From assembly GCA_023228065.1 (NCBI GenBank), contig JALOBX010000003.1, positions 1 through 64,000 on the forward strand: a stretch of 64,000 nt of DNA. The letters are read 5' to 3'. Position 1 is the stretch's first letter. Each line of letters begins with the position of its first letter. The notes under the pieces are model-generated. The model saw nothing but the letters and a program-made list of their open reading frames with translations, was not told the origin of the DNA and ran no database searches. The position numbers and the translations under genes are program-made. Below are positions 9,172-18,292 of the stretch, piece after piece. Source of the DNA: Candidatus Pacearchaeota archaeon. GTDB lineage: Archaea; Nanoarchaeota; Nanoarchaeia; Pacearchaeales; GW2011-AR1.

Positions 9172-10002
9172 TTATGGTCTAATTACGAAATATTCTCCAA
9201 CAATATTCTCAGACGAGCCTGTGTAACTTGTGCTTGCAGTTGCATACGCTGTAAAGTTGATCGGCATCTGAGATGCTTCAGCCTTTAAACTATGTGACCA
9301 ATCTCCAGCAGGAGACACTTTCTTGAAGAAGTGCTGTGCCTGAGGACCATCAATCATGTCGGCAACGCCAAGCAACACATATTTCTTCAATTGGCTAGTT
9401 CCAAATGGAAGCATTGTAACGCTAACTTTTGATACATAATCATGAGAAGCAGGAGTGTTATCAAAAGTATAACTAGAAAAGACAATTGTAAGACCATTAA
9501 TAGAACTAATTCTAGCTAAGTTAGATGTGGTCACAACACCAGTAGTCGAAGAAGCTGTAGCAATATAATCTCCAACAGCCCAGGCAGTTGCTGGAGAACC
9601 ACTAAGAGTTATGGTTTCTTTGTCAGTAACTGACGCTAATGATACGCAGGTTGTTTCTATTACGTTAGTAGGATCAACGTTTCCTAAAGCGTACTGCACT
9701 TTCTTAGGATCAAATGAAAATAAAGTTGCTGTAATAGCAGCCCCAAATTCCATGACCTTCTGATATTGTAACGTTTTAGGAACTCCAGTAGAAAGTTGAT
9801 ATAAACTGCGTGTAATGTTTACTGTTGGGCTTTCCTCAACTACGGCTCCTAAAGCAACAAATCCAGATGGAGGAGAACTTGCGTTCACTCTTCCAGGTGT
9901 ATATGCTGTACCTTCAGGAGCAATAAAAAACTGCTCAACTGCTAAAGATATCTCCTCTTCAACAATTAAGTTTTGATATGTACTAGTACTCGGATTCGAC
10001 AT
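9172..10002 (-). CDS. Major tail tube protein
   Basis: 276 residues, beta-rich, no Cys clusters. It contains LVEEEISLAVEQFFIAPEGTAYTPG near the N-terminus, a recurring layout of siphovirus tail tube proteins, an apparent Ig-like insert in the middle (ETITLSGSPATAWAVGDYI...), and lies directly upstream of the frameshifting chaperones, which is the usual place of the tube gene. No sheath gene accompanies it. Confidence 0.75.
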   Translation of the reverse strand: MSNPSTSTYQNLIVEEEISLAVEQFFIAPEGTAYTPGRVNASSPPSGFVALGAVVEESPTVNITRSLYQLSTGVPKTLQYQKVMEFGAAITATLFSFDPKKVQYALGNVDPTNVIETTCVSLASVTDKETITLSGSPATAWAVGDYIATASSTTGVVTTSNLARISSINGLTIVFSSYTFDNTPASHDYVSKVSVTMLPFGTSQLKKYVLLGVADMIDGPQAQHFFKKVSPAGDWSHSLKAEASQMPINFTAYATASTSYTGSSENIVGEYFVIRP

Positions 10003-10005
10003 TAG

Positions 10006-10281
10006 TTACCTATCACCTCCTTTATCGCTATCTTTATCAATCACGTTGATAAAGCGATAACCTTGTTTCTTTTGCTTTTTTTCGAATGCTCTTGCTTCCG
10101 CCTCTGCTTGCGGGATAAGATCTTTTCCATTTGTATCAGTCACAAAAGTTTGTTTCAACCTGGACTGTACTATAAAGCCGTTTTGTAATATAAAAATATG
10201 TTCACCCCAAACTCCTTCTTCCATTTCTTTGCGAAGAAGATTTGTATGTCTTGTAAATTGATCTTCTTTTGACTGTGCCAT
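10006..10281 (-). CDS. Hypothetical protein between tail tube and an effector
   Basis: 91 residues, highly charged (MAQSKEDQFTRHTNLLRKEM), with a central hydrophobic strand set (EHIFILQNGFIVQ). The gene is followed after 3 bases by the tail tube gene in the same operon, so a virion or assembly role is possible. No family recognised. Confidence 0.6.
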   Translation of the reverse strand: MAQSKEDQFTRHTNLLRKEMEEGVWGEHIFILQNGFIVQSRLKQTFVTDTNGKDLIPQAEAEARAFEKKQKKQGYRFINVIDKDSDKGGDR

Positions 10282-10304
10282 TTTTTGACTCCAATATATA
10301 TATG

Positions 10305-11207
10305 TTAAAAATTATTATAATTTCCTATAACGATATATTCCTCTGTAGGTTTAATATTTTTTAAACCTTTCTTAATCTGAGCATTTGCTGAACTATCAAA
10401 TATAGTTAAAATTTTATTAATAGGTATATCTTTTTTTATAAGATTGTTAGTAGAGGTGTAAGTTAAAGCTTCTTCTTTATTAGGAGAAAATGAATTTAAA
10501 GAAGATAGTTTTGTTTTAAATGCGGTGTGATGAGATAAACCCCTATATAAAACAACAGATTTTATATTTTTAGTTTTTAACTTATTTTCTGTTTCTTTTT
10601 GCATAAGATTTAAGATTGACTTTAATTTTTTCTCTCCTAAAGTATTAGCTACACCGCCTATCTTTACAGACATAAAAGAAGGCTCTGGTAACATAGAATT
10701 TTTATATCTATCTTCATAAGCATTTACATCATTTAAAGAGAAGGTTTCAATAGCCAATTTTCTTATAAGATTTGAATAAGGGCCACTTGGGAAAAGCCTT
10801 AATTCATTTTCAATACCTTTTTTAATATCTTGATCTCTTGCGTTATCAGGATCAATTAGAACTTTCCTATAGCGCTCAACCATTCTACTGTTATTTAAAC
10901 CTTTCCAAGACAATTGATTATTCATTAAATATGAAATTTCTTCTTTAGAGAAAGAATCTGTGTGCCAGAAAAAATCTTCAATATTTTTTATAGCCGCTTT
11001 CTTTTGTTTTTCAGTTAGCTTAGAATTAAATAATTTTTCATTAAGTCTTTTTGCTTTTATTTTCTTTTTTATTGATTCTCCAATCTTAGTCAGTTTAACG
11101 ATTTTCTTATCTGATTTTAAAGCAAAAATAACTTTAGCTTTATCTGGATTTGGATCCTTATATGGAGGTGATGGTTCTTTACGCTCCCTCAGACCTTTCC
11201 AACTCAT
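10305..11207 (-). CDS. Leader-tagged ADP-ribosyltransferase effector (GNY subtype)
   Basis: 300 residues: leader 1-55 (GLRERKEPSPPYKDPNPDK, KKIVKLTKIGESIKKKI), a helical middle, then the catalytic domain. Motifs fit an R-S-E ADP-ribosyltransferase: VVLYRG with R222, LNSFS with S239/S241, and EEYIVIGNY with E290 near the end. The same LYRG...NSFS...E(Y/F)(I/L)V(I/L)GNY set is shared with the proteins at 17258 and 28797, making a distinct subtype. It probably transfers ADP-ribose from NAD to a host target. It begins right after the glycosyltransferase fusion. Confidence 0.8.
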   Translation of the reverse strand: MSWKGLRERKEPSPPYKDPNPDKAKVIFALKSDKKIVKLTKIGESIKKKIKAKRLNEKLFNSKLTEKQKKAAIKNIEDFFWHTDSFSKEEISYLMNNQLSWKGLNNSRMVERYRKVLIDPDNARDQDIKKGIENELRLFPSGPYSNLIRKLAIETFSLNDVNAYEDRYKNSMLPEPSFMSVKIGGVANTLGEKKLKSILNLMQKETENKLKTKNIKSVVLYRGLSHHTAFKTKLSSLNSFSPNKEEALTYTSTNNLIKKDIPINKILTIFDSSANAQIKKGLKNIKPTEEYIVIGNYNNF

Positions 11208-14165
11208 TTAACGTACCTCAGTCACTTTGCTGACAAGAGCATCAGTTTTGTCTTTCATAAATTTTTTAAAACTGTCTTTGGATTCAAACCAAAGAAGCTT
11301 AGGTTTGGTGTTTTCTGCTCCTTCATCAAAATTGCCAACTGCTCCACCCAATGTAATAGCAACCTTAAATGGAATATCACCACTCTTGGTTTTAATTTTG
11401 AAGTGACTCATGTGTTGCAAAGCTGTTTGATAAAACGGCCATGCAAGATTGTGATATAAAGCTCTTTCATCACTAAACTTTTCATTATAGATATCAAGCG
11501 TTGCTAATAAATACTGCTGCTCTTCTGGGCCTAAGAACTCATGCCTATTTGTCTCAAGAGCCCAGTTGGTTAAATTAATGTAATCTCTCATAAGCAGCGT
11601 CCAAGAAAGTTTTCGTTCTGGATTCTTTTTTAAATCTAAAAGCAGTGGTTTAAGGTTTCTAAATCCACATTTAACTCTACGTTCTTTTTCAGTTGTATAT
11701 CCATAATGAGCAATAGCAGCATCAGGAATTATGCACGTTGGAATAATAGGGTTATCAGCAGGGCCTTTATTAAGGTCTTCTGGATGTTCATGAACTACCC
11801 CAACAAATTGATAATGGGGTTTGTTGCGGAACAATCTATTTGGAACATCCGGAACAGTATTAGGAACGTCTAAAATTAAGTGACACTGTCTTACAACGTA
11901 AGCATTAAATATCGAGCTATCTAAATACTTTCTAATTTCATGCCCTTCTACTAATTTTTCATCACAATCAATCCATAGTATCCAGTCACTTGTCACATTT
12001 TCTTTAGATTTGTTTCTTGCAGCAGCAAAATCATTTTCCCATTTATAAGGAATCACCTTTGCTCCAGCATGCTCAGCTAATGTCTTTGTTAAATCTTTCC
12101 CACTATACAGAACTACAGTTTCATCAACAACTCTGTTAATTGACTTCAAACACTGCAGAATATTTTCTTCTTCGCTTCCTGCAATTACACAAGCAGTCAA
12201 TGTTTGATATGGTCTATAACTCATCCATTTTCTATACTGGTTTACTTCGCCAGTTTCACGTTCATCATTTCTTGAATAAGCTAAAATCCAATGCCCAACT
12301 AAGTCGCCTCGATTTGTAAGTGTCCATGGATTAAACCGCATTTCAAAGTTTTCTTTCTTGCCAAAAATATCTTTAATATCAGAAAACTTGAAATTATGAA
12401 TATGAAACTTTTTGGTTTCTTTTTTAGCATAATTCCACATCATTGATTCCCATGGCCCATTAGGAATAGTATAAATTACTAAGCCGCCAGGATTTACAAA
12501 TTTTTCAATGTGATTAACAAATTCTTTTGTATCTTTAATATGCTCAATAACTTCACCAGCAAGAACTACATCGTATTTAGAAGGATCCTCAACAGGAAAA
12601 TCTTCTATCTTACAAACCTTAAACTCAAGCAATTCTGGCTTCTGAGCAATATGTTCTTTAAGATAATTCGCTTTTTCTATACATTTTTCTGAAAAGTCAA
12701 TTCCAGTTACTTGGTGATTATAACCACTATAGAAAGTTGTCCAAATTCCAAATTCTCCATAATGACAACCAAGGTCTAATATCTTTACTGGCCTTTTAAA
12801 TCTAGAATCTATAATATCTAGAATATGCGGGAATCTTCCCATCCCAACACTAGAGCCTTTCCAATTCTCAGGAGAGTTGCTTATCATCTCCCATTGCTCT
12901 TTTGTATGACTATCATATTCTTCTTTCCCATTAAGAGCATTCTCAATTACATCATCAATGTCTTTCTTTTTTGAAACTGAAAGATCAGGAATAAGAGAAG
13001 CACTATGCCAGTCAGAATGATAACCCATATTGTCAACTACTTTATCAAGATTATTAATAAATCTATCGTAAAGTTGAGTAAGGAAAAAATCTTCCCATTC
13101 TTTAGCAACTACTTTTATATCATATTTTGCTTTAACAAGTTCATATGCTTCTTTGGTTTGATCTCGATAATGTTTCTTATCTGGTCTAAGATATTCAATA
13201 ACGCGGGCGCAGAATTTGTCCTGATATTCCTGGGTAGCATTATTACCTTGAACTAAGTAGTCTTTAATTTGTATAGTTTCAGATAAAGCAAAAGCATCAG
13301 TTGTAATCATTGGCGTCCCAAGAGCTTGGGATTCCATTGCAGTGAGACAACTTATCTCTGGGAAAGCTGTTGGATATACAAGAGTAACACTCTCAGCTAT
13401 ATGTTTATACAACTCGTATTTAGTAAGATGACCAAGATTAATTATGCCTTCTGTGTTAGAAAGTACATTATCCATGTGAGCATAGAAGTTTCTTGTGTCT
13501 TCAGCTATAGGGAAATTGCCTAACGAGTACCCACAAATATATAGCTTCAAATTAGGTCGAAGATACTTAAGCTTAGGAAATATTAACTGTGAAAGAACAT
13601 CTAAGCCACGTTCGGGCCTTGAAATATATATGATCTTGTTAGGATCTTTTTCTTTAACTTCTTTTCGTACTTTCTCTATAATATCAAAATCAATTCCATT
13701 TCGTGTTTTGTTGATTATATGGGCAACATCTGGATATGCCTTGCTGTAAAGATCTACATGATAATCGGATAAACAAAAAATAGAATCTGTATTATAAAGA
13801 TTCGGTATAAAATCTTCAGGTTTAGAAACTGGAACATCATGATTCCATAAAACTTTGTAAGCTGTTTTGAATTTGAGAGGTAAATATTGAAAGAATCTAC
13901 TTACTATGAGAACATCAAATTCAAAAGTTGTAGCTAAATTTTGGAGATTTTGAATGTGTATATACTCTAAACGGTCCCCATAAATTCCAGGTTTAGGGCA
14001 ATTACAAAATACTTTAACATCGTGGCCCAACTTAGAAAGTTCACGAGCCATTTGAGCCATCATTGTTTCAGAACCACCAAGAGATTTCTTTTCTAATGTT
14101 GAACCATCAAATGGAAGCCCTTCAGTCACAAAACCAATTGATAACGAATACCTTTTCTTCTCCAC
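11208..14165 (-). CDS. Glycosyltransferase GT4 - methyltransferase - glycosyltransferase GT2 fusion
   Basis: 985 residues starting at GTG with a strong AAAGGAGG site. Residues about 1-370 form a GT-B glycosyltransferase (SLGGSETMMAQMARELSKLG, IYISRPERGLD, YPTAFPEISCLTAMESQALG). Residues about 450-640 are a SAM methyltransferase (ILDLGCHYGEFG, VTGIDFS). Residues about 665-870 are a GT-A/GT2 domain (LTACVIAGSEEENI..CL, WILWIDCDEK with the DxD). It is the first gene after a late-type promoter. Glycosylation and methylation of a virion or host surface glycan is inferred; three activities in one chain is unusual. Confidence 0.85.
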   Translation of the reverse strand: MEKKRYSLSIGFVTEGLPFDGSTLEKKSLGGSETMMAQMARELSKLGHDVKVFCNCPKPGIYGDRLEYIHIQNLQNLATTFEFDVLIVSRFFQYLPLKFKTAYKVLWNHDVPVSKPEDFIPNLYNTDSIFCLSDYHVDLYSKAYPDVAHIINKTRNGIDFDIIEKVRKEVKEKDPNKIIYISRPERGLDVLSQLIFPKLKYLRPNLKLYICGYSLGNFPIAEDTRNFYAHMDNVLSNTEGIINLGHLTKYELYKHIAESVTLVYPTAFPEISCLTAMESQALGTPMITTDAFALSETIQIKDYLVQGNNATQEYQDKFCARVIEYLRPDKKHYRDQTKEAYELVKAKYDIKVVAKEWEDFFLTQLYDRFINNLDKVVDNMGYHSDWHSASLIPDLSVSKKKDIDDVIENALNGKEEYDSHTKEQWEMISNSPENWKGSSVGMGRFPHILDIIDSRFKRPVKILDLGCHYGEFGIWTTFYSGYNHQVTGIDFSEKCIEKANYLKEHIAQKPELLEFKVCKIEDFPVEDPSKYDVVLAGEVIEHIKDTKEFVNHIEKFVNPGGLVIYTIPNGPWESMMWNYAKKETKKFHIHNFKFSDIKDIFGKKENFEMRFNPWTLTNRGDLVGHWILAYSRNDERETGEVNQYRKWMSYRPYQTLTACVIAGSEEENILQCLKSINRVVDETVVLYSGKDLTKTLAEHAGAKVIPYKWENDFAAARNKSKENVTSDWILWIDCDEKLVEGHEIRKYLDSSIFNAYVVRQCHLILDVPNTVPDVPNRLFRNKPHYQFVGVVHEHPEDLNKGPADNPIIPTCIIPDAAIAHYGYTTEKERRVKCGFRNLKPLLLDLKKNPERKLSWTLLMRDYINLTNWALETNRHEFLGPEEQQYLLATLDIYNEKFSDERALYHNLAWPFYQTALQHMSHFKIKTKSGDIPFKVAITLGGAVGNFDEGAENTKPKLLWFESKDSFKKFMKDKTDALVSKVTEVR

Positions 14166-14218
14166 TGTTCCTCCTTTCTGTCTGTTTTTCAGAGCAGAAT
14201 AAAAGTTATTTTAATAAT

Positions 14219-14247
14219 ATATAAAGAGGAAAGAGGAGATTATAAGT
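14219..14247 (-). promoter_or_regulatory. Late-type phage promoter (ACTTATAA-N14-TTTATAT)
   Basis: Read on the minus strand: ACTTATAA, exactly 14 bases, TTTATAT. It lies about 55 bases upstream of the GT4-methyltransferase-GT2 gene and would transcribe the tail operon toward the left edge. Four other copies with identical spacing occur in the window. Confidence 0.7.
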
Positions 14248-14311
14248 TTTGTGTGGTTTCTAAGATTAGTTTTTTAAAACATAATATAGTATAGTATAAG
14301 GAGGAATAAAT

Positions 14312-14719
14312 ATGCATAGTTACTTTGATTCTTCAGATTTAGTAATTATGGAAAGAGAAAGAAAAGAAAGAGAAAGATTAGCGACCGGAAAACATGTAGC
14401 AATTATAGGCTCATCACAATATAAAGATAAATTCTTTGAGCTAAAAGCTAAATTAGAAAATGATGGATGTGTTGTTTTTATTCCAGCTTTTGATGACTTG
14501 AAACATTTAGATGATTTAGGTGTATGTGAATATAATAGGAAAATTATTTCTGAAGCAGAAATTGTTTATATCATATGGGATAATCGTTCCACTGGAACAT
14601 TATTTGATTTTGGTATGGCGTTTGGAATGGGAAAGAAAGTTGAAATAGCTTATTTAGAAGAGAAGACATTCGCAGGTGTTATGAAAAAGTATGAAAAGAA
14701 ATGCAAAAATCCTATATGA
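14312..14719 (+). CDS. Nucleoside 2-deoxyribosyltransferase-like protein
   Basis: 135 residues with ATAAGGAGGAATAAAT before the ATG. The Rossmann-like fold pattern of the family is visible: HVAIIGSSQYKDKF (28-41), CVVFIPAFDD (53-62), SEAEIVYIIWD (80-90) and GTLFDFGMAFGMGKKV (95-110), the last being the signature of NDT-like/DUF4406-like proteins. Only plus-strand gene in the left 51 kb, divergently transcribed from the late promoter at 14219. It may act on nucleosides or a nucleotide signal; specificity unknown. Confidence 0.7.
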   Translation: MHSYFDSSDLVIMERERKERERLATGKHVAIIGSSQYKDKFFELKAKLENDGCVVFIPAFDDLKHLDDLGVCEYNRKIISEAEIVYIIWDNRSTGTLFDFGMAFGMGKKVEIAYLEEKTFAGVMKKYEKKCKNPI

Positions 14720-14728
14720 AAATATAGG
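14711..14728 (+). terminator. Hairpin overlapping the stop of the deoxyribosyltransferase-like gene
   Basis: CCTATAT-GAAA-ATATAGG: a perfect 7-bp stem with a GAAA loop covering the TGA stop. It lies between convergent genes. The following bases have only a short T stretch, so it may be a weak terminator or an RNA-stabilising hairpin. Confidence 0.45.
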
Positions 14729-14761
14729 GTTTAAGATCTACTTCTGCGTATGGCAGATGAA

Positions 14762-15538
14762 CTATGATGCGTATATCATTTCTATAGTGTTGTCTTTTAT
14801 ATTACCAATAATAAATTCAGAATCTCTTGGCAAAATTAATTCTCTTTGAGGCCAAACTCCTCCAAATTCTGAAGTCGTTTCAGCTACATCTAAAGAAGCA
14901 TTTCCAACATATAATCCTTTTTGGCCTTTCTTAATTTTTATTTTAAGATAAAAGTATCTAGCTGGCTCACCATAAACTTTAGCAAATGTTTTCGCTGTTT
15001 TTTCATCTAATGAAACAGAAGTATAGCCTTGATCTTGTGTACTAATCTTTTTTCCAGCATATTTTTTAAGGTCTTCAAACATACCAGGAGTAATCCCTCT
15101 ATATGTTATTGTATCATACGGGATAGAGGTTTTATTAATTAAAATGTCTATAGTTTTTATACATTGACCATAATTTTTTCCTTTAATAATTTTATCATAA
15201 CCTTCTGCTCTTAAAGCATCATTTACTCCGTTACCATGAATATAATCTCTTAACGCTTGCTTTTCAGTTTGGCTTAAATTATGAATTATTTCTTTATAAA
15301 AGCTCCCAAATCTTTTAAATTCTTCTCTTTTACCTTTATTATCTTCATAAGGTAATTTATTAGTCCATAAATTTTTATTTTTAGACTCAATCTTTTTCTT
15401 TATTCGTTCCCCAATCTTTGTTAACTTTACTATTTTCTTTCCTGATTTTAAAGAGGCTAAAGCTTTGGCCTTATCAGGATTAGGATCCTTAAAGGGCGGA
15501 GAAGGTTCTTTACGTGGTCTAGGTCCTGGGAAGCTCAT
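14762..15538 (-). CDS. Leader-tagged ADP-ribosyltransferase effector
   Basis: 258 residues. Leader 1-52 (GPRPRKEPSPPFKDPNPDK, KKIVKLTKIGERIKKKI). The rest matches the exoenzyme-toxin type ADP-ribosyltransferase fold: ALRDYIHGNGVNDALR helix (95-110), ITYRG with R147, GYTSVS with S174, YLKIKIKKGQKGLYVG strand, and QREL with Q231/E233 (QxE rather than ExE). All R-S-E positions are present, so it is probably active. Followed with no gap by the tail terminator candidate. Confidence 0.85.
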   Translation of the reverse strand: MSFPGPRPRKEPSPPFKDPNPDKAKALASLKSGKKIVKLTKIGERIKKKIESKNKNLWTNKLPYEDNKGKREEFKRFGSFYKEIIHNLSQTEKQALRDYIHGNGVNDALRAEGYDKIIKGKNYGQCIKTIDILINKTSIPYDTITYRGITPGMFEDLKKYAGKKISTQDQGYTSVSLDEKTAKTFAKVYGEPARYFYLKIKIKKGQKGLYVGNASLDVAETTSEFGGVWPQRELILPRDSEFIIGNIKDNTIEMIYAS

Positions 15539-15925
15539 CTAATATCCTGCCCTTCTTAAGTAGAAGTTTAAACTGTAAACAGTATTTTGTTTAGCATCTA
15601 GCCATGGGGTTCCAACTTCTGTATCTGGTTTAATAATACCCTTAATAGTTGCTAAAACATTTACTGCACTTGGGCTAAACAAAGCCCATATCGCGCAGGC
15701 ATTTGCCATGGCTGTTGCTTTTTTGTCATGACGCACTAATAATTGGAATCTAATTATTCTATTTGCATTATCAAGTTTTGGTCCACCAGTAGACATAACT
15801 CCGATGAAAGGATTGGGGAGGTCTTTCATGAAGTTAACACCAATATCTGTTCCTACTGTGCCGTAACCTTGAGTTGCTAAATAAGCAGCGACTTCATCTA
15901 ATACATTTTCTACTGTTACTGTCAT
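15539..15925 (-). CDS. Tail terminator/minor capsid-type protein (probable)
   Basis: 128 residues: VENVLDEVAAYLATQG at the start and PNPFIGVMSTGG, then RFQLLVRH in the middle, then VYSLNFYLRR at the end. This is the usual shape of small tail-terminator (Ne1-like) proteins, which start with a helix and bind the tail tube end. It sits between two effector genes in the head-tail joining region. Confidence 0.55.
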   Translation of the reverse strand: MTVTVENVLDEVAAYLATQGYGTVGTDIGVNFMKDLPNPFIGVMSTGGPKLDNANRIIRFQLLVRHDKKATAMANACAIWALFSPSAVNVLATIKGIIKPDTEVGTPWLDAKQNTVYSLNFYLRRAGY

Positions 15926-15935
15926 CTATAATACC

Positions 15936-16613
15936 TCATAATAATTCTGCTTCTGCTTCATTATCTTTTATAGTGTTAATTTTAAATTTAGAATTTCTTG
16001 GTAAAAGAAGTTCTTTTAATGGAGCGTACCCATCGTCAGAATAAGGTGTTCCTTTTACAGACCCTAAATATAAGAAATTAGTTCCTTTTGGTAGCTTAAT
16101 TTTAATTAAATAAGAAGCTCTTTTTTCAGTAGTACTAGTTCTAAAAAATTTAGAAAAAAATTCTGCTTTATCTTTATCAATAGATGTTGAAACATACCCT
16201 TTGTCTAACCATAAATCATCTTTTTTAAATCGAGAAAAATATTCTTTTGACATTCCTTTATATACAATAATGTTAGTAGATGTTTTGATTTTTGATAAAC
16301 TTTTATCTAAAGATATTATTTCCTTTGAAAAATTTGTTCCACCAAATCTTAATTCAGTGTTTATTTTATGACCATTATCAATATAGTTTTTTAAAATATT
16401 ATAATCTTTTTTATCTAAGTTGTTTACTATTTCTTTACTTTTATCTATAATTGCGCTTCGTTGAACTTTCCTTCTTAAACTTTCGCCAATCTTTGTTAGC
16501 TTTACAATCTTCTTTCCAGATCTTAAAGAATTTAAAGCTTTACTTTTATTAGGATTAGGATCTCGATACGGAGGACTTGGCTCTCTTGCTTCTCTAAGAC
16601 CTTTCCAACTCAT
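15936..16613 (-). CDS. Leader-tagged ADP-ribosyltransferase-like effector with altered active site
   Basis: 225 residues. Leader 1-52. Domain strands align with its neighbours: IIVYKG, DKGYVSTS (S142), YLIKIKLPKGTNFLYLG, LKELLLPRNSKF. The conserved Arg of the first motif is Lys here (K119) and the position two before the catalytic Glu (E201) is Leu instead of Glu/Gln. Two departures from the R-S-E triad suggest weakened or lost transferase activity, or a changed substrate. Overlaps the next gene by four bases. Confidence 0.75.
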   Translation of the reverse strand: MSWKGLREAREPSPPYRDPNPNKSKALNSLRSGKKIVKLTKIGESLRRKVQRSAIIDKSKEIVNNLDKKDYNILKNYIDNGHKINTELRFGGTNFSKEIISLDKSLSKIKTSTNIIVYKGMSKEYFSRFKKDDLWLDKGYVSTSIDKDKAEFFSKFFRTSTTEKRASYLIKIKLPKGTNFLYLGSVKGTPYSDDGYAPLKELLLPRNSKFKINTIKDNEAEAELL

Positions 16614-17074
16614 TCTACTTTATCCTCATCCAAATCAACATAAATCAGTTTCAAAAATACTTTTCCATCTTGCTCAAATTCATTCTCATTTTGACTTTTA
16701 TATTGTTCTTTAAAATTATTGAAATATAACTGCCCCATATCAAAATATTTCAATAGGAATGTTCTGAATTTATCTTTCTCAATAGTAATTTCTATTACAT
16801 CATTCTTAGATTCAACTTTTCTAATATATCCACCTTCAATTCCTGAACCCCAAGAATCTGGGCGGTTAATAAGTTGTGAAATTTCAGCAATAATATGCTT
16901 TTTGATTATAAGATTAATATCAGATGTTTTAATAAGTTCTTTTAACTTTTTAACATTTTTGTCTCTAATTGCAGATGCAGCTCCTCTAATGCCACGTAAA
17001 GCATAAAGTGGTGAATCATCACCATAGATAGAAAGAGCTTGAGAGAGTTGAAAGAAGATGTTTAAATTAGTCAT
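16610..17074 (-). CDS. Hypothetical protein in the effector/head-joining region
   Basis: 154 residues: an N-terminal helical part (LYALRGIRGAASAIRDKNVKKL) and a C-terminal part with alternating charged strands (ENEFEQDGKVFLKLIYVDLD). It overlaps genes on both sides by four bases, so it is tightly coupled in the operon. No family recognised; no leader. Confidence 0.6.
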   Translation of the reverse strand: MTNLNIFFQLSQALSIYGDDSPLYALRGIRGAASAIRDKNVKKLKELIKTSDINLIIKKHIIAEISQLINRPDSWGSGIEGGYIRKVESKNDVIEITIEKDKFRTFLLKYFDMGQLYFNNFKEQYKSQNENEFEQDGKVFLKLIYVDLDEDKVE

Positions 17075-17253
17075 TTCTTTAATTTCTTCTTAAATGATTC
17101 TTTGAGCTTTGATTTTTGTTTAGTATGAGGCCCACCAAAATCTACTTTTCCTTGCTTATTAAGACTATATATTTTTTCTTTATCTTTCTCATTTTCAGTT
17201 AACAGTATCTTTATATTTTTTCTTCTAATGCCTTTTATAATTTGAATTTTCAC
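17071..17253 (-). CDS. Small basic protein
   Basis: 60 residues, about one third Lys/Arg (MKIQIIKGIRRKNIKILL). The ATG overlaps the following gene in the operon by four bases. No domain. It could bind nucleic acid or be a packaged internal protein. Confidence 0.5.
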   Translation of the reverse strand: MKIQIIKGIRRKNIKILLTENEKDKEKIYSLNKQGKVDFGGPHTKQKSKLKESFKKKLKK

Positions 17254-17257
17254 CTAT

Positions 17258-18292
17258 TTACTCCTGTACTATATAGTCTTTATAATTCCCAAGAACAATA
17301 AACTCTTTATATGATATATGCTCCTCTTTAGTAGCTGATCCCATCTTAGGATATGAAAGAATTTTTTCTATTGGAACTTCACATTTTATAACATCATAAG
17401 AACCAAATTCATCAGCTGAGCCTATACTAGAGCTAAAACTATTAAAAGCAAAAGGAATAGCTACTTCTGATTCAATACCTCTATATAATGTAATTTTTCT
17501 AGACGGATGATATTCTTGATTTAACTTCTTTTGTGTGTTTTTGTATAAATTTTTAATAACTTTTTTTAACCTATCTGGGTCTGAAGAGTTGAAACTAGTC
17601 TTAGTTTTTTCAACATTTTTGATATCAAAAACTTCTCCAACAAGATTCCTAAAATAATTAGAACAAGGACCATCAAAATCAAAAACCCATTGTTTAAAAA
17701 AAGCTGCGCGAATTTTTCTATCATTTGGTTCAACTTCTGGAAATTTGATTCTCAAAGCAGAAGTCAACTTATCATTTGGTATTTTTAAAGCTATTCTTTT
17801 TAATACACTATCTTCAACTTTACCGAATGCAAAATCAATATCTTCTGGGGCCATTAAAATAACTTTCTCTAATGTTTCTTTGTCAAGACGGTCAGGTATA
17901 TTTACAAGAGCATTACCGGGTTCCTTTAAAGCTATTTCTTTTAACGTATTGTTATCAAGTTTTTTTACAATATCTTCGTGTTGAAGAGCATAAATAGGAA
18001 GTTTTAAGGCTATCATTTTAAAATCTTTTGCTGTTAATTTACTTAATAATTTTTTATCTGATATAATTAACTGTAGATTATGATTTTTAGAATACTGGTC
18101 TATTAATTGACTACTTATTTTTTGTTTTTCAATAATATTATCTTTTAATTTTTTACCAACTTTAGTAAGCTTTACAATTTTCTTTCCAGATCTTAAAGAA
18201 TTCAAAGCTTTGCTTTTATCATCGGAGTTAGGATCTCTACCGGGAGGACTCGGTTCACCTACCCATTTTGGTTTTCCTTTAGGCCAAGGCAT
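17258..18292 (-). CDS. Leader-tagged ADP-ribosyltransferase effector with helical repeats (GNY subtype)
   Basis: 344 residues, the largest effector. A variant leader (MPWPKGKPKWVGEPSPPGRD, then KKIVKLTKVGKKLKDNI) is followed at about 70-190 by four or five imperfect helical repeats of about 22 residues around L...TLK.IALK.P..AL. The catalytic domain has ITLYRG, FNSFSSS and SYKEFIVLGNY, matching the proteins at 10305 and 28797. The repeat part may recognise the target. Same operon as the minor capsid gene. Confidence 0.8.
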   Translation of the reverse strand: MPWPKGKPKWVGEPSPPGRDPNSDDKSKALNSLRSGKKIVKLTKVGKKLKDNIIEKQKISSQLIDQYSKNHNLQLIISDKKLLSKLTAKDFKMIALKLPIYALQHEDIVKKLDNNTLKEIALKEPGNALVNIPDRLDKETLEKVILMAPEDIDFAFGKVEDSVLKRIALKIPNDKLTSALRIKFPEVEPNDRKIRAAFFKQWVFDFDGPCSNYFRNLVGEVFDIKNVEKTKTSFNSSDPDRLKKVIKNLYKNTQKKLNQEYHPSRKITLYRGIESEVAIPFAFNSFSSSIGSADEFGSYDVIKCEVPIEKILSYPKMGSATKEEHISYKEFIVLGNYKDYIVQE

